Below, piece after piece: positions 38,980-47,871 of a DNA stretch of 52,257 bases (position 1 is its first letter; each line of letters begins with the position of its first letter). This stretch comes from Actinomycetota bacterium (GTDB lineage Bacteria; Actinomycetota; Acidimicrobiia; Acidimicrobiales; Ilumatobacteraceae). The stretch covers positions 1-52,257 of the forward strand of contig JAQCGT010000004.1 in assembly GCA_027730505.1 (NCBI GenBank), read 5' to 3'. A program made the position numbers and the translations under genes. The notes beneath the pieces are model-generated. The model was given only the letters and a program-made list of their open reading frames with translations. It searched no databases and was not told the origin of the DNA.

Positions 38980-40281
38980 GTGACCTCTGAAAGCGCCTCG
39001 AACACCCCTCGGATCCTCGCTCTCATGGGCTCGGGCGAGACAGCCCCGACGATGGTTGGAACCCACCGGCGCCTCGCTGCGATGCTGGCCACCGGACCGG
39101 CAACTGTGCGTCGCGAGGTCACCGCCGCCCTCATCGACACCCCCTACGGTTTCCAGGAGAACGCAGCAGAGCTCGCCGAACGCGCCGTCAAGTACTTCTC
39201 CGAGTCGATCGATGTCGATCTGAACGTGGCCGGGCTCACCGAGTTCGAGCGCATCGATCCCCTCCACCGCGAACGCGGACTCGACCTGCTGCGTTCAGCC
39301 GACTACCTCTTCGCTGGCCCCGGTTCCCCCACGTACGCCCTGCGTCAGTGGGCGCTCAGTCCGGTTCCCGACATCCTGCGATCCAAACTCGCGAGCGGTG
39401 GCATCGTCGTGTTCGCCTCTGCAGCTGCGCTGACGATCGGGCGTCGCACCGTGCCGGTCTACGAGATCTACAAGTGCGGGATCGAACCGCACTGGCTCGA
39501 TGGCCTCGACATCCTCGGCGACCTTGGCATCGGGGCCTGCGTCATCCCTCACTACGACAACGCAGAAGGAGGGCACCATGACACCCGCTACTGCTATCTC
39601 GGCGAGCGACGTCTCGTGGCACTTGAGCGCGATCTACCCGATGACACATGGATTCTCGGCATCGACGAGCACACAGGACTCGTCATCGACCTCTCCACCG
39701 GCCGGGTAGACGTGGTGGGCAACGGTAACGTCACGATCAGGGTCGATGGGCACTCACGCATTCTCGAGACCGGCACCGCCATCGGGATTGAGGAATTGAT
39801 CGATCCGCGACACAACATGGAGACCAACTCGGCCACGGTCGTTGCGACCCCAACTGAAACGGACATCGCATCCGAGTCCGCCCCCAAGATCGAGACATCG
39901 CTCATCGCCTCGGCGCAACGAATTGCCGAGACGTTCGATGCTGCATTGGCAGCCGGCGATGGTGACCTCGCCACCCGCTCGGCGCTCGATCTCGAAACGA
40001 CGATGGTCGACTGGTCAGCCGACCCGACGTTGAGCGATGAGGCTGACCGCGCCCGAGACATGCTCCGGTCGATGATCAGCCGCTTGGGTTCCGCTGCGAT
40101 CGCTGGGCTCGGAGACCCTCGTGAGATCCTCGCACCGCTGGTGACCGCACTTCTCGACATGCGTGCGACAGCGCGCGAGGAGCGTCGCTACGCCGATGCC
40201 GACCTGGTCAGGGACCGACTGATCGCCGCTGGAATAGATGTCCGCGACACCCCTGATGGTGTCGAGTGGGATCTCGCCTGA
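38980..40281 (+). CDS. Peptidase E/cyanophycinase-like (S51, class I GAT fold) domain fused to a CysS C-terminal-like domain
   Basis: N-terminus: ILALMGSGETAPTMVGTHRRL, LLRSADYLFAGPGSPTYALRQWA, VVFASAAALTIG. C-terminus: LLDMRATAREERRYADADLVRDRLIAAGIDVRDTPDGVEWDLA resembles the cysteinyl-tRNA synthetase tail. Confidence 0.8.
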   Translation: MTSESASNTPRILALMGSGETAPTMVGTHRRLAAMLATGPATVRREVTAALIDTPYGFQENAAELAERAVKYFSESIDVDLNVAGLTEFERIDPLHRERGLDLLRSADYLFAGPGSPTYALRQWALSPVPDILRSKLASGGIVVFASAAALTIGRRTVPVYEIYKCGIEPHWLDGLDILGDLGIGACVIPHYDNAEGGHHDTRYCYLGERRLVALERDLPDDTWILGIDEHTGLVIDLSTGRVDVVGNGNVTIRVDGHSRILETGTAIGIEELIDPRHNMETNSATVVATPTETDIASESAPKIETSLIASAQRIAETFDAALAAGDGDLATRSALDLETTMVDWSADPTLSDEADRARDMLRSMISRLGSAAIAGLGDPREILAPLVTALLDMRATAREERRYADADLVRDRLIAAGIDVRDTPDGVEWDLA

Positions 40282-40284
40282 GGG

Positions 40285-41133
40285 TCACGCCGACCGGGAA
40301 TCGACCACCAACTGGCCGAGGAGCGCCAGCAATTCGTCGACATCGTGCGGGCAATGATCTGCTCCGATCGAAGCCGAGGCCGCGGAGTCGACAAGAGCGT
40401 GACCACCGGCGATCACAATCGTTCCAGCACGGCCAGTCCGGATCGCCGCACACGCCTCGGCGGCGGCGGGAAGATTCGCTGAATCGGTCACTGAGAGAAT
40501 CACGGCGACCGGATCCGACTCCGCAGCTGCGGTCACGAATGATTCACCCGGCACATCAGCACCGAGATCGGAGACCTCCCAACCTGCCGCCCGAAGCAGA
40601 TCGGCCAGCATCGACACGACGATGCTGTGACGCTCGCCGGCCGGGGCCCCGACGACGATCACTCCGCGGCTGCGACCGCGCCGTGCCAGCATCGGGCCCA
40701 ACCGACCGATGAGACGCTGCACGACCGCCGATGCCCGATGTTCTGCAGCGATGTCCAATTCGCCCGCCGCCCAGCGGTCACCGATCGACACCATCGCCGG
40801 AGCGATGACCTCGGTGTAGACCCGATCGACCGATGCGCCGGCCGACATGGCCCCTTCGACCACACCCCACGCACCACTGCCGTCACCGGCGATGAGGCGC
40901 GCTTCCATGCGTTCGGCCCAGGGAGCGGTGCGTCGAGAGCGGCCAGGGACACCCCGGCTCGAACCCGACCCGGACCCCTCTCGGAACGCCTCGAGGTCAG
41001 CAACCGTCACTCGCCACTCACCGTCGACTTTCTCGGCCGACAACTGGCCGTGGCGAACGTAGCGATAGGCGGTCATGTAGTGGACACCGAGAAGCTCTGC
41101 CACCTCATGCAGCGTGTGGTGTCCTACTGTCAC
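40285..41133 (-). CDS. Excisionase/MerR-type HTH + cobalamin-binding regulator (CarH/LitR-like)
   Basis: HTH: LHEVAELLGVHYMTAYRYVRHGQLSAEKVDGEWRVTVADLEAF; B12 cap WAAGELDIAAEH (Wx9EH); B12-binding VVGAPAGERHSIVVSMLADLLRAAGWEVSDLGADVPGESF. Confidence 0.85.
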   Translation of the reverse strand: MTVGHHTLHEVAELLGVHYMTAYRYVRHGQLSAEKVDGEWRVTVADLEAFREGSGSGSSRGVPGRSRRTAPWAERMEARLIAGDGSGAWGVVEGAMSAGASVDRVYTEVIAPAMVSIGDRWAAGELDIAAEHRASAVVQRLIGRLGPMLARRGRSRGVIVVGAPAGERHSIVVSMLADLLRAAGWEVSDLGADVPGESFVTAAAESDPVAVILSVTDSANLPAAAEACAAIRTGRAGTIVIAGGHALVDSAASASIGADHCPHDVDELLALLGQLVVDSRSA

Positions 41134-41194
41134 GCCCCGGAGGTTAGGGAGGGTTCCAGCGCTGTGCGTGACCGAGCAGCAACGCCGGGAAGGG

Positions 41195-41644
41195 TTATTT
41201 CGAGGCCCACCGTTCACGGGCCGCCCGGCTCCGCTCGAGCAGATGGGGCGGAACGCGCTTGGCTGCCTCGGAGAGCTCGACTCCCCCCTCGCCACCACCT
41301 GATGCCGACTCTGGGGCATCCTCTGGCTCGAGGTCGTCGAATGTGGGTGGCTCTACACCTGGCAACCAATACTGATACAGGTCGCCGACGATGGCGGCCA
41401 GGCCCGTCGAATCACGGCCCTTGGCCAGATCGACGGTCACGATATTCGAATACACGTGCACCGCTGCCACTTGACCAGTGTCGAACAGACGCCTCGCCAA
41501 GACGGCACTCGGTCGATCACCACGGGCATCGGCGGTCGTCGCAAATCGCTCGTGTCCCTGACCCGACAGCGTGCGATTCAGTTCGAACCTGACGATCCCA
41601 GGGGATCCCGCTGCCTTCTCGACCACACCGACCGACTGTCCCAT
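41195..41644 (-). CDS. NifU/Nfu N-terminal-like domain protein
   Basis: IVRFELNRTLSGQGHERFATTADARGDRPSAVLARRLFDTGQVAAVHVYSNIVTVDLAKG, the Nfu_N pattern. Confidence 0.75.
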   Translation of the reverse strand: MGQSVGVVEKAAGSPGIVRFELNRTLSGQGHERFATTADARGDRPSAVLARRLFDTGQVAAVHVYSNIVTVDLAKGRDSTGLAAIVGDLYQYWLPGVEPPTFDDLEPEDAPESASGGGEGGVELSEAAKRVPPHLLERSRAARERWASK

Positions 41645-41729
41645 GGACGGCAAACTACCGCACCCCGACCTTCGGCGCCTCCCTCATTGATCGACCAACG
41701 GGCTTCGAACGAGGGATAACGTCCCCGCC

Positions 41730-43133
41730 GTGCCCCAACGGCGACTGCTACGCGCAGCGGAGAACCCGGCCCGACTCGTGCTCTCGGCCTTCACCTCGCT
41801 CATCGCCATCGGCGCCGCCCTGCTTCGGCTCCCCTTTGCCGTCGAGGGACCCCACCCGGGGTTGTCGCATGCGTTGTTCACCTCGACGTCGGCAACCACG
41901 GTCACCGGACTTGCCACCGTTGACGTCGAACGGTTCACGGCCTTCGGCGAGGTGGTGCTCCTCGTCCTTATCCAAGTGGGCGGGTTCGGCATCATGGCCC
42001 TCGGCGCGATCTTGGCCACGGTCGCGTCGCACCGCATGGGCCTGCAGCAGCGGCGCCTGGCCACCGCCGAGTTCGGCAGCATCGATCTCGGCACACTCGC
42101 CGAGGTCGACCTGCGCGGAGTGCTGATGCGTGTCGGCCAGATCACGATGGCGGCCGAAGGGGTACTGGCTGTGGTGCTGTTCCTCCGACTGTGGGGCGGT
42201 GGCTACGACACCCCCGGGCACGCCGCCTACTCAGCAGTGTTCCATTCGGTCTCATCGTTCAACAACGCCGGCATCTCGCTCTACTCCGACTCGATGACCC
42301 GCTTCGTGGGCGATCCGCTGATCGTGTTCCCCGTTACCTTCGCCTTCATCTTGGGTGGCCTCGGCTTCCCGATCATCATCGAGGTTCTCCGCCAATTGCG
42401 GGCCTCCGATGACGAAGAGCGACAGCGACTCCCAATGCTCCGCCGCCTGCAGCCGGTTCGTTGGTCGCTCCACACCAAGATCACCCTCATGGCCTCCGCT
42501 GTGCTCGTCGTCGGTGGACCGGTCGTCATCGGCTTGGTCGAGTGGACGAACCCGGACACCCTCGGCGGGCTCGACCTCGGTGACCGGCTCCTGGCCGCAT
42601 GGTTCCAGGGCACCACACCGAGAACTGCCGGATTCAACACGATCGACATCGGCGCAATGAGCGAACCCGGTCTGCTCTTCGTCACCACGCTGATGTTCAT
42701 CGGAGCCGGCCCCGCCTCGACCAGTGGCGGCATCAAGGTGACGACATTTGCCGTGCTCGGCTATGTGATGTGGGCGGAAGTCCGCGGACAACACGATGTG
42801 AACGCCTTCGGACGGCGTCTTCCCCGCGGGCTGATCCGGCAGGCGATCACCATCGCGCTGTTGTCTGTCGGTCTCGTAATCGGCAGTGCACTCGTGCTCG
42901 TCGGCACGATGGACCTCACACTCACACCGGCGCTGTTCGAAGCCACCTCGGCGTTCGGAACCGTCGGCCTGTCGACCGGCATCACCGATCAACTACCGAT
43001 GGTCGGGCGACTGTTACTCGTGCTCGTCATGCTCGCAGGCCGCATCGGCCCAATCACCTTCGTGGCTGCGCTTGCGCTGCGTAGCCGCGACCTGCCCTAT
43101 CGTTATCCCGAGGAGCGTCCGATCATTGGCTGA
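41730..43133 (+). CDS. trkH: TrkH/KtrB family potassium uptake protein
   Basis: FTSTSATTVTGLATVDVERFTAFGEVVLLVLIQVGGFGIM, FHSVSSFNNAGISLYSDS, PRTAGFNTIDIG, GAGPASTSGGIKVTTFAVL. Confidence 0.94.
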   Translation: MPQRRLLRAAENPARLVLSAFTSLIAIGAALLRLPFAVEGPHPGLSHALFTSTSATTVTGLATVDVERFTAFGEVVLLVLIQVGGFGIMALGAILATVASHRMGLQQRRLATAEFGSIDLGTLAEVDLRGVLMRVGQITMAAEGVLAVVLFLRLWGGGYDTPGHAAYSAVFHSVSSFNNAGISLYSDSMTRFVGDPLIVFPVTFAFILGGLGFPIIIEVLRQLRASDDEERQRLPMLRRLQPVRWSLHTKITLMASAVLVVGGPVVIGLVEWTNPDTLGGLDLGDRLLAAWFQGTTPRTAGFNTIDIGAMSEPGLLFVTTLMFIGAGPASTSGGIKVTTFAVLGYVMWAEVRGQHDVNAFGRRLPRGLIRQAITIALLSVGLVIGSALVLVGTMDLTLTPALFEATSAFGTVGLSTGITDQLPMVGRLLLVLVMLAGRIGPITFVAALALRSRDLPYRYPEERPIIG

Positions 43134-43878
43134 ACGAATCAGACACAACATGCAGAACATGCTCGACTCGGTGCGAGGCGAGCGCTTCGAGCATCGAGGC
43201 GAGATCGTCGTCATCGGCCTTGGTCGGTTCGGTTCCGCGCTCGCTCTCGAACTCATGCGCCTCGGCCACTCGGTGCTCGGCATCGATGCCGACCCGGGCA
43301 AGGTCGATGAGATGAAGGGCGAGCTCACCCACGTCGCCCAGGCAAACACGACTAATGAGCGCGCTCTCAAGGCACTCGGCGTGCACGAGGCCGTGACGGT
43401 TGCGGTGTGTATCGGCAGCGGTGTCGAAGCAAGCGTGCTCACCACTGCTCTTCTCGTCGAACTCGAGGTCAAGAACATCTGGGCGAAAGCGATAACCGCT
43501 GACCACGGCCGCATCTTGCAGAAGATGGGTGCCCACCATGTGGTGTACCCGGAGGCCGAGATGGGCGAGCGTGTCGCTCACCTCGTGACTGGACGCCTCG
43601 AGGAGTTCATTCGGATGAATCCGTCGCCCAGCGAGGCCGAGACGGTCGAGCCCGATGACGAGTTCGTCATCAGCCAGATGATCGTTCCACAGCGCTTCGC
43701 CGGCTCGACCCTCGGCGCTGCCGGCATCAGAGCGGAGTTCAGGGTGACGGTGGTGGCGATCAGGCCCGAAAGTGGCCGATATACCTATGCCGAGGCGGAC
43801 ACCGTGCTCGGAGAGGCTGATCACATCGTCGTTGCGGGCCACCCCGATGACGTGGAACGCTTCGCCGCAGCTGACTGA
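43126..43878 (+). CDS. trkA: TrkA family potassium uptake regulatory protein
   Basis: IVVIGLGRFGSALALELMRLGHSVLGIDADPGKVDEM (RCK/TrkA_N) plus TrkA_C. TTG start at 43126 or ATG at 43150. Confidence 0.93.
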   Translation: MAERIRHNMQNMLDSVRGERFEHRGEIVVIGLGRFGSALALELMRLGHSVLGIDADPGKVDEMKGELTHVAQANTTNERALKALGVHEAVTVAVCIGSGVEASVLTTALLVELEVKNIWAKAITADHGRILQKMGAHHVVYPEAEMGERVAHLVTGRLEEFIRMNPSPSEAETVEPDDEFVISQMIVPQRFAGSTLGAAGIRAEFRVTVVAIRPESGRYTYAEADTVLGEADHIVVAGHPDDVERFAAAD

Positions 43879-43923
43879 GGCACGGATACGCAGGCGCTGA
43901 CGGTCACGGGTACCGTGCGCGCC

Positions 43924-44373
43924 ATGTCCGCTCCAACATCGCGTGTCGTTTCCGACTCTCGACTCATCGCCGCCAGCCCGGCCGCGGTCTTCGCCCTGAT
44001 TTCTGATCCCTCTCGGCACCGTGAGATCGACGGTTCGGGAATGGTGCAGAACTCTCGGGACGGCGCTCGAGTGCTGTCACTGGGCTCACGGTTCCGGATG
44101 GACATGAAGATGGGCCCGATCCCGTATCGGATGAGCAACACCGTCGTCGAGTTCGAGCAGGACCGTCTCATCGCCTGGGCCCACTTCGGCGGGCACCGTT
44201 GGCGGTACGCCATTGAGGAGGCTGAGGACGGCTGCCTCGTGACCGAGTCCTTCGACTGGTCCACGGCGAAGTCACCTAAGTTCATCGAACTCATGTCGTA
44301 TCCGGCGAAGAACCATCGAGCGATCGTCGCCACGCTTGACCGCCTTGAGCGCCTCTTTTCGAAGGACGCCTGA
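43924..44373 (+). CDS. SRPBCC (START-like) family protein
   Basis: VVSDSRLIAASPAAVFALISDPSRHREIDGSG...SFDWSTAKSPKFIELMSYPAKNHRAIVATLDRLERLF. Confidence 0.85.
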   Translation: MSAPTSRVVSDSRLIAASPAAVFALISDPSRHREIDGSGMVQNSRDGARVLSLGSRFRMDMKMGPIPYRMSNTVVEFEQDRLIAWAHFGGHRWRYAIEEAEDGCLVTESFDWSTAKSPKFIELMSYPAKNHRAIVATLDRLERLFSKDA

Positions 44374-44374
44374 G

Positions 44375-44647
44375 TTGTCAGACGCAATTGACGCCGTCCA
44401 TGTCTATTGGCGCCCGGGATGCCCGTTCTGCGGCATCTTGCGACGAGGCCTCGCTAGCAGGGGCATCGAGACGGTTGAACACGACATCTGGTCAGATCCA
44501 GAGGCAGCTGCCGTGGTTCGCCAGCACGCCGGCGGTAACGAGACCGTTCCCACCGTGGTGATCGGTGACGTGGGGATGGTCAACCCATCGGCGAAAGCAG
44601 TCGCAGGGTATTTGTCCGCCAATGCCCCGCATCTGCTCGGCGCCTAG
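44375..44647 (+). CDS. Glutaredoxin-like protein
   Basis: VHVYWRPGCPFCGILRRGLASRGIETVEHDIWSDPEAAAVVRQHAGGNETVPTVVIGD; TTG start overlapping the preceding gene's end. Confidence 0.88.
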   Translation: MSDAIDAVHVYWRPGCPFCGILRRGLASRGIETVEHDIWSDPEAAAVVRQHAGGNETVPTVVIGDVGMVNPSAKAVAGYLSANAPHLLGA

Positions 44648-44653
44648 TCACCC

Positions 44654-45094
44654 TCACGCCTGACAGTTGCCGCAGATCCCGTGCACGTCGAGGTCGTGAT
44701 GTCCGAGAACGAATCCCGCTCGAAGCGCAACTGCTGACAGCGATTGGTCGAGCAATTCCTCGAGCTCGTTCGGGAGCTCGACGTCGACCACAGCGCCACA
44801 TCCGTTGCACACGAGATGGTGATGATGGTGACCGGTGAGTTCTTCAGCGAGTTCGAAGCGGGCGTGATCGCTGTCGTGGACGATGCGGCGCACGACACGA
44901 GCCTCGGTGAGCAACGCGAGACTTCGGTATGCCGAGCTCTGCGCGAGTTCGCTGCGTCGGTCGAGCAGTTCGGGAAGGGTGAGCGGACCCGCATCGATCA
45001 GGGCATCAACGATCATCCGGCGGTTTGCGGTGTACGACTGGCCCATGTGCGCCAACCGTGCCTTGGCCTCGTCGTGGACGGTCGCCGACGTCAT
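44654..45094 (-). CDS. zur: Fur-family regulator, probably Zur
   Basis: SYTANRRMIVDALIDAGPLTLPELL, SSAYRSLALLTEARVV, HHHHHLVCNGCGAVVDVEL, HGICGNC; encoded with znuC. Confidence 0.88.
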   Translation of the reverse strand: MTSATVHDEAKARLAHMGQSYTANRRMIVDALIDAGPLTLPELLDRRSELAQSSAYRSLALLTEARVVRRIVHDSDHARFELAEELTGHHHHHLVCNGCGAVVDVELPNELEELLDQSLSAVALRAGFVLGHHDLDVHGICGNCQA

Positions 45095-45921
45095 GGCTGG
45101 CCGTGCTCGTGGGAGTGTTCGTGCCGGTGGGAGTCGAGGTGGGTAGCGAGATCAGCGACCGTGCCAGGCCCGTGACTGTCGTGATGATGCTCATCGATCA
45201 CCATCGTCGTCCCTGAGATCATCCGGCCACCGAAGGCCTCGGCCAGAGTCTCGGGAACCAACACCTCGTCGGGTGTTCCGTCGGCGAGCACGCAACCGGC
45301 CAACAGCAGCACGCGTGAGGCCCGCCGAGCTTCGCCGAGGTGGTGGGTCGAGAACACGACCGCCCCACCTCGATCGGCTCGTTCGGCGATCACCTCGAGG
45401 ATTGTCGCCTGGCTGGGCAGGTCGAGCCCGGTGATCGGTTCATCGAGGAGCAGCAGATCGGGTTCGGCAGCGATTGCTTTGGCCACGAGCACCCGCTGTT
45501 GTTGGCCTCCCGAGAGCTCACCGAACGGGCGCCGACGCAGGTGTGCAACGTCGAGCCGCTCAGCGGCACGTTCAATGGCCTGACGGTCGGCCCGTCCGAG
45601 TGGACGCACCCACGAGCGGTACCGGCCCATGCGTAGCACCTCATCGACCGACAACGGCATCCACGGGTGATGGTGGTGGTGCTGAGCGACGAGCGCCACC
45701 GATGCGGTTCGGTGCACCGCTCCGTCGGTGGGTTCGAGTAGGCCGGCGAGGAGGTGTAGCAGGGTCGACTTGCCGCTTCCGTTGGAACCGACCAGGGCGA
45801 TCGTCTCGCCGGCGCGCACCTCGAGATCGGTCGGGGCGAGCGCGATGACGTGGCCATAGTGCACACATGCTCGCTCCAGCGTTGCGAGCGACGTCTCGGT
45901 GGCGGGTGTGCTTGTCAACAT
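45091..45921 (-). CDS. znuC: Zinc ABC transporter ATP-binding protein
   Basis: LVGSNGSGKSTLLHLLAGLLEPTDG, LSGGQQQRVLVAKAIAAEPDLLLLDEPITGLD; His-rich C-terminus. Confidence 0.92.
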   Translation of the reverse strand: MLTSTPATETSLATLERACVHYGHVIALAPTDLEVRAGETIALVGSNGSGKSTLLHLLAGLLEPTDGAVHRTASVALVAQHHHHHPWMPLSVDEVLRMGRYRSWVRPLGRADRQAIERAAERLDVAHLRRRPFGELSGGQQQRVLVAKAIAAEPDLLLLDEPITGLDLPSQATILEVIAERADRGGAVVFSTHHLGEARRASRVLLLAGCVLADGTPDEVLVPETLAEAFGGRMISGTTMVIDEHHHDSHGPGTVADLATHLDSHRHEHSHEHGQP

Positions 45922-45942
45922 CCGATCGGAAGTGTATCGTAA

Positions 45943-45957
45943 TGAGAATGATTCTCA
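45943..45957. promoter_or_regulatory. Zur/Fur-type operator between znuC and znuA
   Basis: TGAGAA-TGA-TTCTCA, a perfect inverted repeat in the divergent intergenic region. Confidence 0.8.
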
Positions 45958-45962
45958 GTTTC

Positions 45963-46997
45963 ATGCGATCGCGTTCCCGTCCCTTGCTCGTGGCCGCCAT
46001 GCTGACAACGGCCGCCTGTGGTGGAACCACTGGCGGCGACAGCGCTCCGTCAACGACGGAACCCGAGTCGGTTGCAGCGTCACTGACGGTGTTCGCCACC
46101 ACCTCGATCTGGGCCGACATCGCCTCGCGCGCCCTCTGCTCGGCCGACGTCGCATCGATCATCCCCATCGGATCTGATCCCCACAGCTGGGAACCATCCA
46201 TGGCGACGCGCGGTGACCTGCAGTCGGCCGACCTGATCATCGCCAATGGCCTTGACCTCGAAGAGGGTCTGCTGCCGGTTCTCGACGCGGTGGAGGCTGA
46301 GGGACTGCCAGTGCTGCACATGAGCGACCACATCGATCTGATTGGCGTGGGTGGCGCCGAGCAGGACGAGGACCATGCCGACGACCACGACGACCACGCC
46401 GACGACGACCACGCCGACGACGACCACGCCGACGACGACCACGCCGACGAGGACCATCACCACGACGGGCCTGATCCCCACATCTGGCTCGATCCGATCC
46501 GAGTGGCCGATGCGCTGCCGGCGATCGTCGACGCGGCCGTCGCCGCCGGCGGCAACGCTGCCGAACTCGCCACGTGCGCTGAGAACTACGCCGAGGAACT
46601 GACGGCGCTCGATGCCGAGATCACCTCGACACTGGCGGCGATCCCGCCAGCGGAGCGACTCCTCGTCACCAACCACGATGCCCTCGCCTACTTCGCCGAT
46701 CGCTACGGCTTCGAGATCGTCGGTACCGTCATCCCATCGACCTCCACCATGGCGGAAACCAATGCGGCCGACCTGGCCGAGTTGGCGATGACCATCACCG
46801 ATCTCGGCATCGGCACCGTGTTCACCGATGCCCAATCGACCGATGTCGATGCCCGAGCACTCACCGAACGACTCGACGGCGTGACGGTCGTGCCGCTGCT
46901 CACCGGCACGCTCACATCAGGAGCGGAGTCCGGTGCCGACTACATCTCGTTGCTTCGGTACGACGCGTCGGCCATCGCCGAGGCACTCACCCCCTAA
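45963..46997 (+). CDS. znuA: Zinc ABC transporter substrate-binding lipoprotein
   Basis: Signal/lipobox RSRSRPLLVAAMLTTAACGG, PIGSDPHSWEPSM, His/Asp-rich loop, DPHIWLDPIRVADALPAI. The upstream ATG at 45942 lies inside the operator region, so 45963 is preferred. Confidence 0.92.
   Translation: MRSRSRPLLVAAMLTTAACGGTTGGDSAPSTTEPESVAASLTVFATTSIWADIASRALCSADVASIIPIGSDPHSWEPSMATRGDLQSADLIIANGLDLEEGLLPVLDAVEAEGLPVLHMSDHIDLIGVGGAEQDEDHADDHDDHADDDHADDDHADDDHADEDHHHDGPDPHIWLDPIRVADALPAIVDAAVAAGGNAAELATCAENYAEELTALDAEITSTLAAIPPAERLLVTNHDALAYFADRYGFEIVGTVIPSTSTMAETNAADLAELAMTITDLGIGTVFTDAQSTDVDARALTERLDGVTVVPLLTGTLTSGAESGADYISLLRYDASAIAEALTP
46395..46454 (+). repeat. Four tandem 15-bp units encoding the HADDD/HADED metal-binding loop of ZnuA
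   Basis: cacgccgacgacgac x3 plus cacgccgacgaggac, in frame. Confidence 0.9.
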
Positions 46998-47007
46998 CCT
47001 GCTCGAC

Positions 47008-47871
47008 GTGCAATGGCTACTCGACCCCTGGGACTGGTGGGTCTCGCCGATCGTCGACAACCCATTCATGACCGATGCGCTCATCGCCGCGGCACTGACC
47101 GTCGTGTGCACCTCGGTGGTGGGCACCTGGGCGATTCTTCGCGGGCTCTCGTTCCTCGGAGACGCCCTCGCCCACGGTGTCCTTCCCGGGATCGCGATCG
47201 CCTGGGTGCTCGGGGCCAGCACAGTCCTCGGCGCGATCATCGCCGCACTCGCCATGGTGGGCGGTGTGAACCTCATCAGGGCTGCATCCCCACTGCCCGA
47301 TGACGCCTCGATCGGGGTGCTCTTCGTTGGATTCCTCGCCCTTGCTGTGGTCGTCATGTCAGCATCGGGTGGGTCGGGGGACCTCAACCGCTTCCTCTTC
47401 GGTTCGATCAGCGCCGTCGATGGATCCGGAATCGCCCGTCTCGCCATTGCAGCGGCCATCACTCTCGGTGCGGCACTCGTGCTCCATCGAGCGCTGGTGA
47501 TGGGAACCTTCGACGAGGTACAGGCCACCATGGCTGGCTTCCATCCCCGCCTCACTCACTTGGCGCTTCTCATCTTGATCGCGATGAGCATCGTGGTGTC
47601 ATTCGAGACGGTGGGCAGCCTGCTCGTCTTCGCCTTCCTCATCGCCCCTCCGGCGACGGCATCGCTCATCGCCCACCGGGTGAGCACGATCATGGCCACC
47701 GCGGTCGGCATCGGGTGCATCTCGGCGTACGTCGGTCTGCTCGTCAGCTATCACCATCGCACGGCAGCGGGGGCGACGATGGCACTCGTCACGGTCATCG
47801 TGTTCGCCCTGGCGCTGTTGATCCGATCCATCGCCAAAATCGGATCACGCTCGGTTCACGCAGAGATCTAA
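47008..47871 (+). CDS. znuB: Zinc ABC transporter permease
   Basis: TVVCTSVVGTWAILRGLSFLGDALAHGVLPGIAIAWVLG, SFETVGSLLVFAFLIAPPATASLI; GTG start. Confidence 0.93.
   Translation: MQWLLDPWDWWVSPIVDNPFMTDALIAAALTVVCTSVVGTWAILRGLSFLGDALAHGVLPGIAIAWVLGASTVLGAIIAALAMVGGVNLIRAASPLPDDASIGVLFVGFLALAVVVMSASGGSGDLNRFLFGSISAVDGSGIARLAIAAAITLGAALVLHRALVMGTFDEVQATMAGFHPRLTHLALLILIAMSIVVSFETVGSLLVFAFLIAPPATASLIAHRVSTIMATAVGIGCISAYVGLLVSYHHRTAAGATMALVTVIVFALALLIRSIAKIGSRSVHAEI

Noticed and set aside
40627-41592. 321-aa plus-strand ORF opposite the HTH-B12 and Nfu-like genes
   Set aside because: Antisense shadow covering two credible genes.
46080-46835. 251-aa minus-strand ORF with VVVVGVVVVGVVVVG run
   Set aside because: Antisense translation of the znuA HADDD repeat, not a membrane protein.
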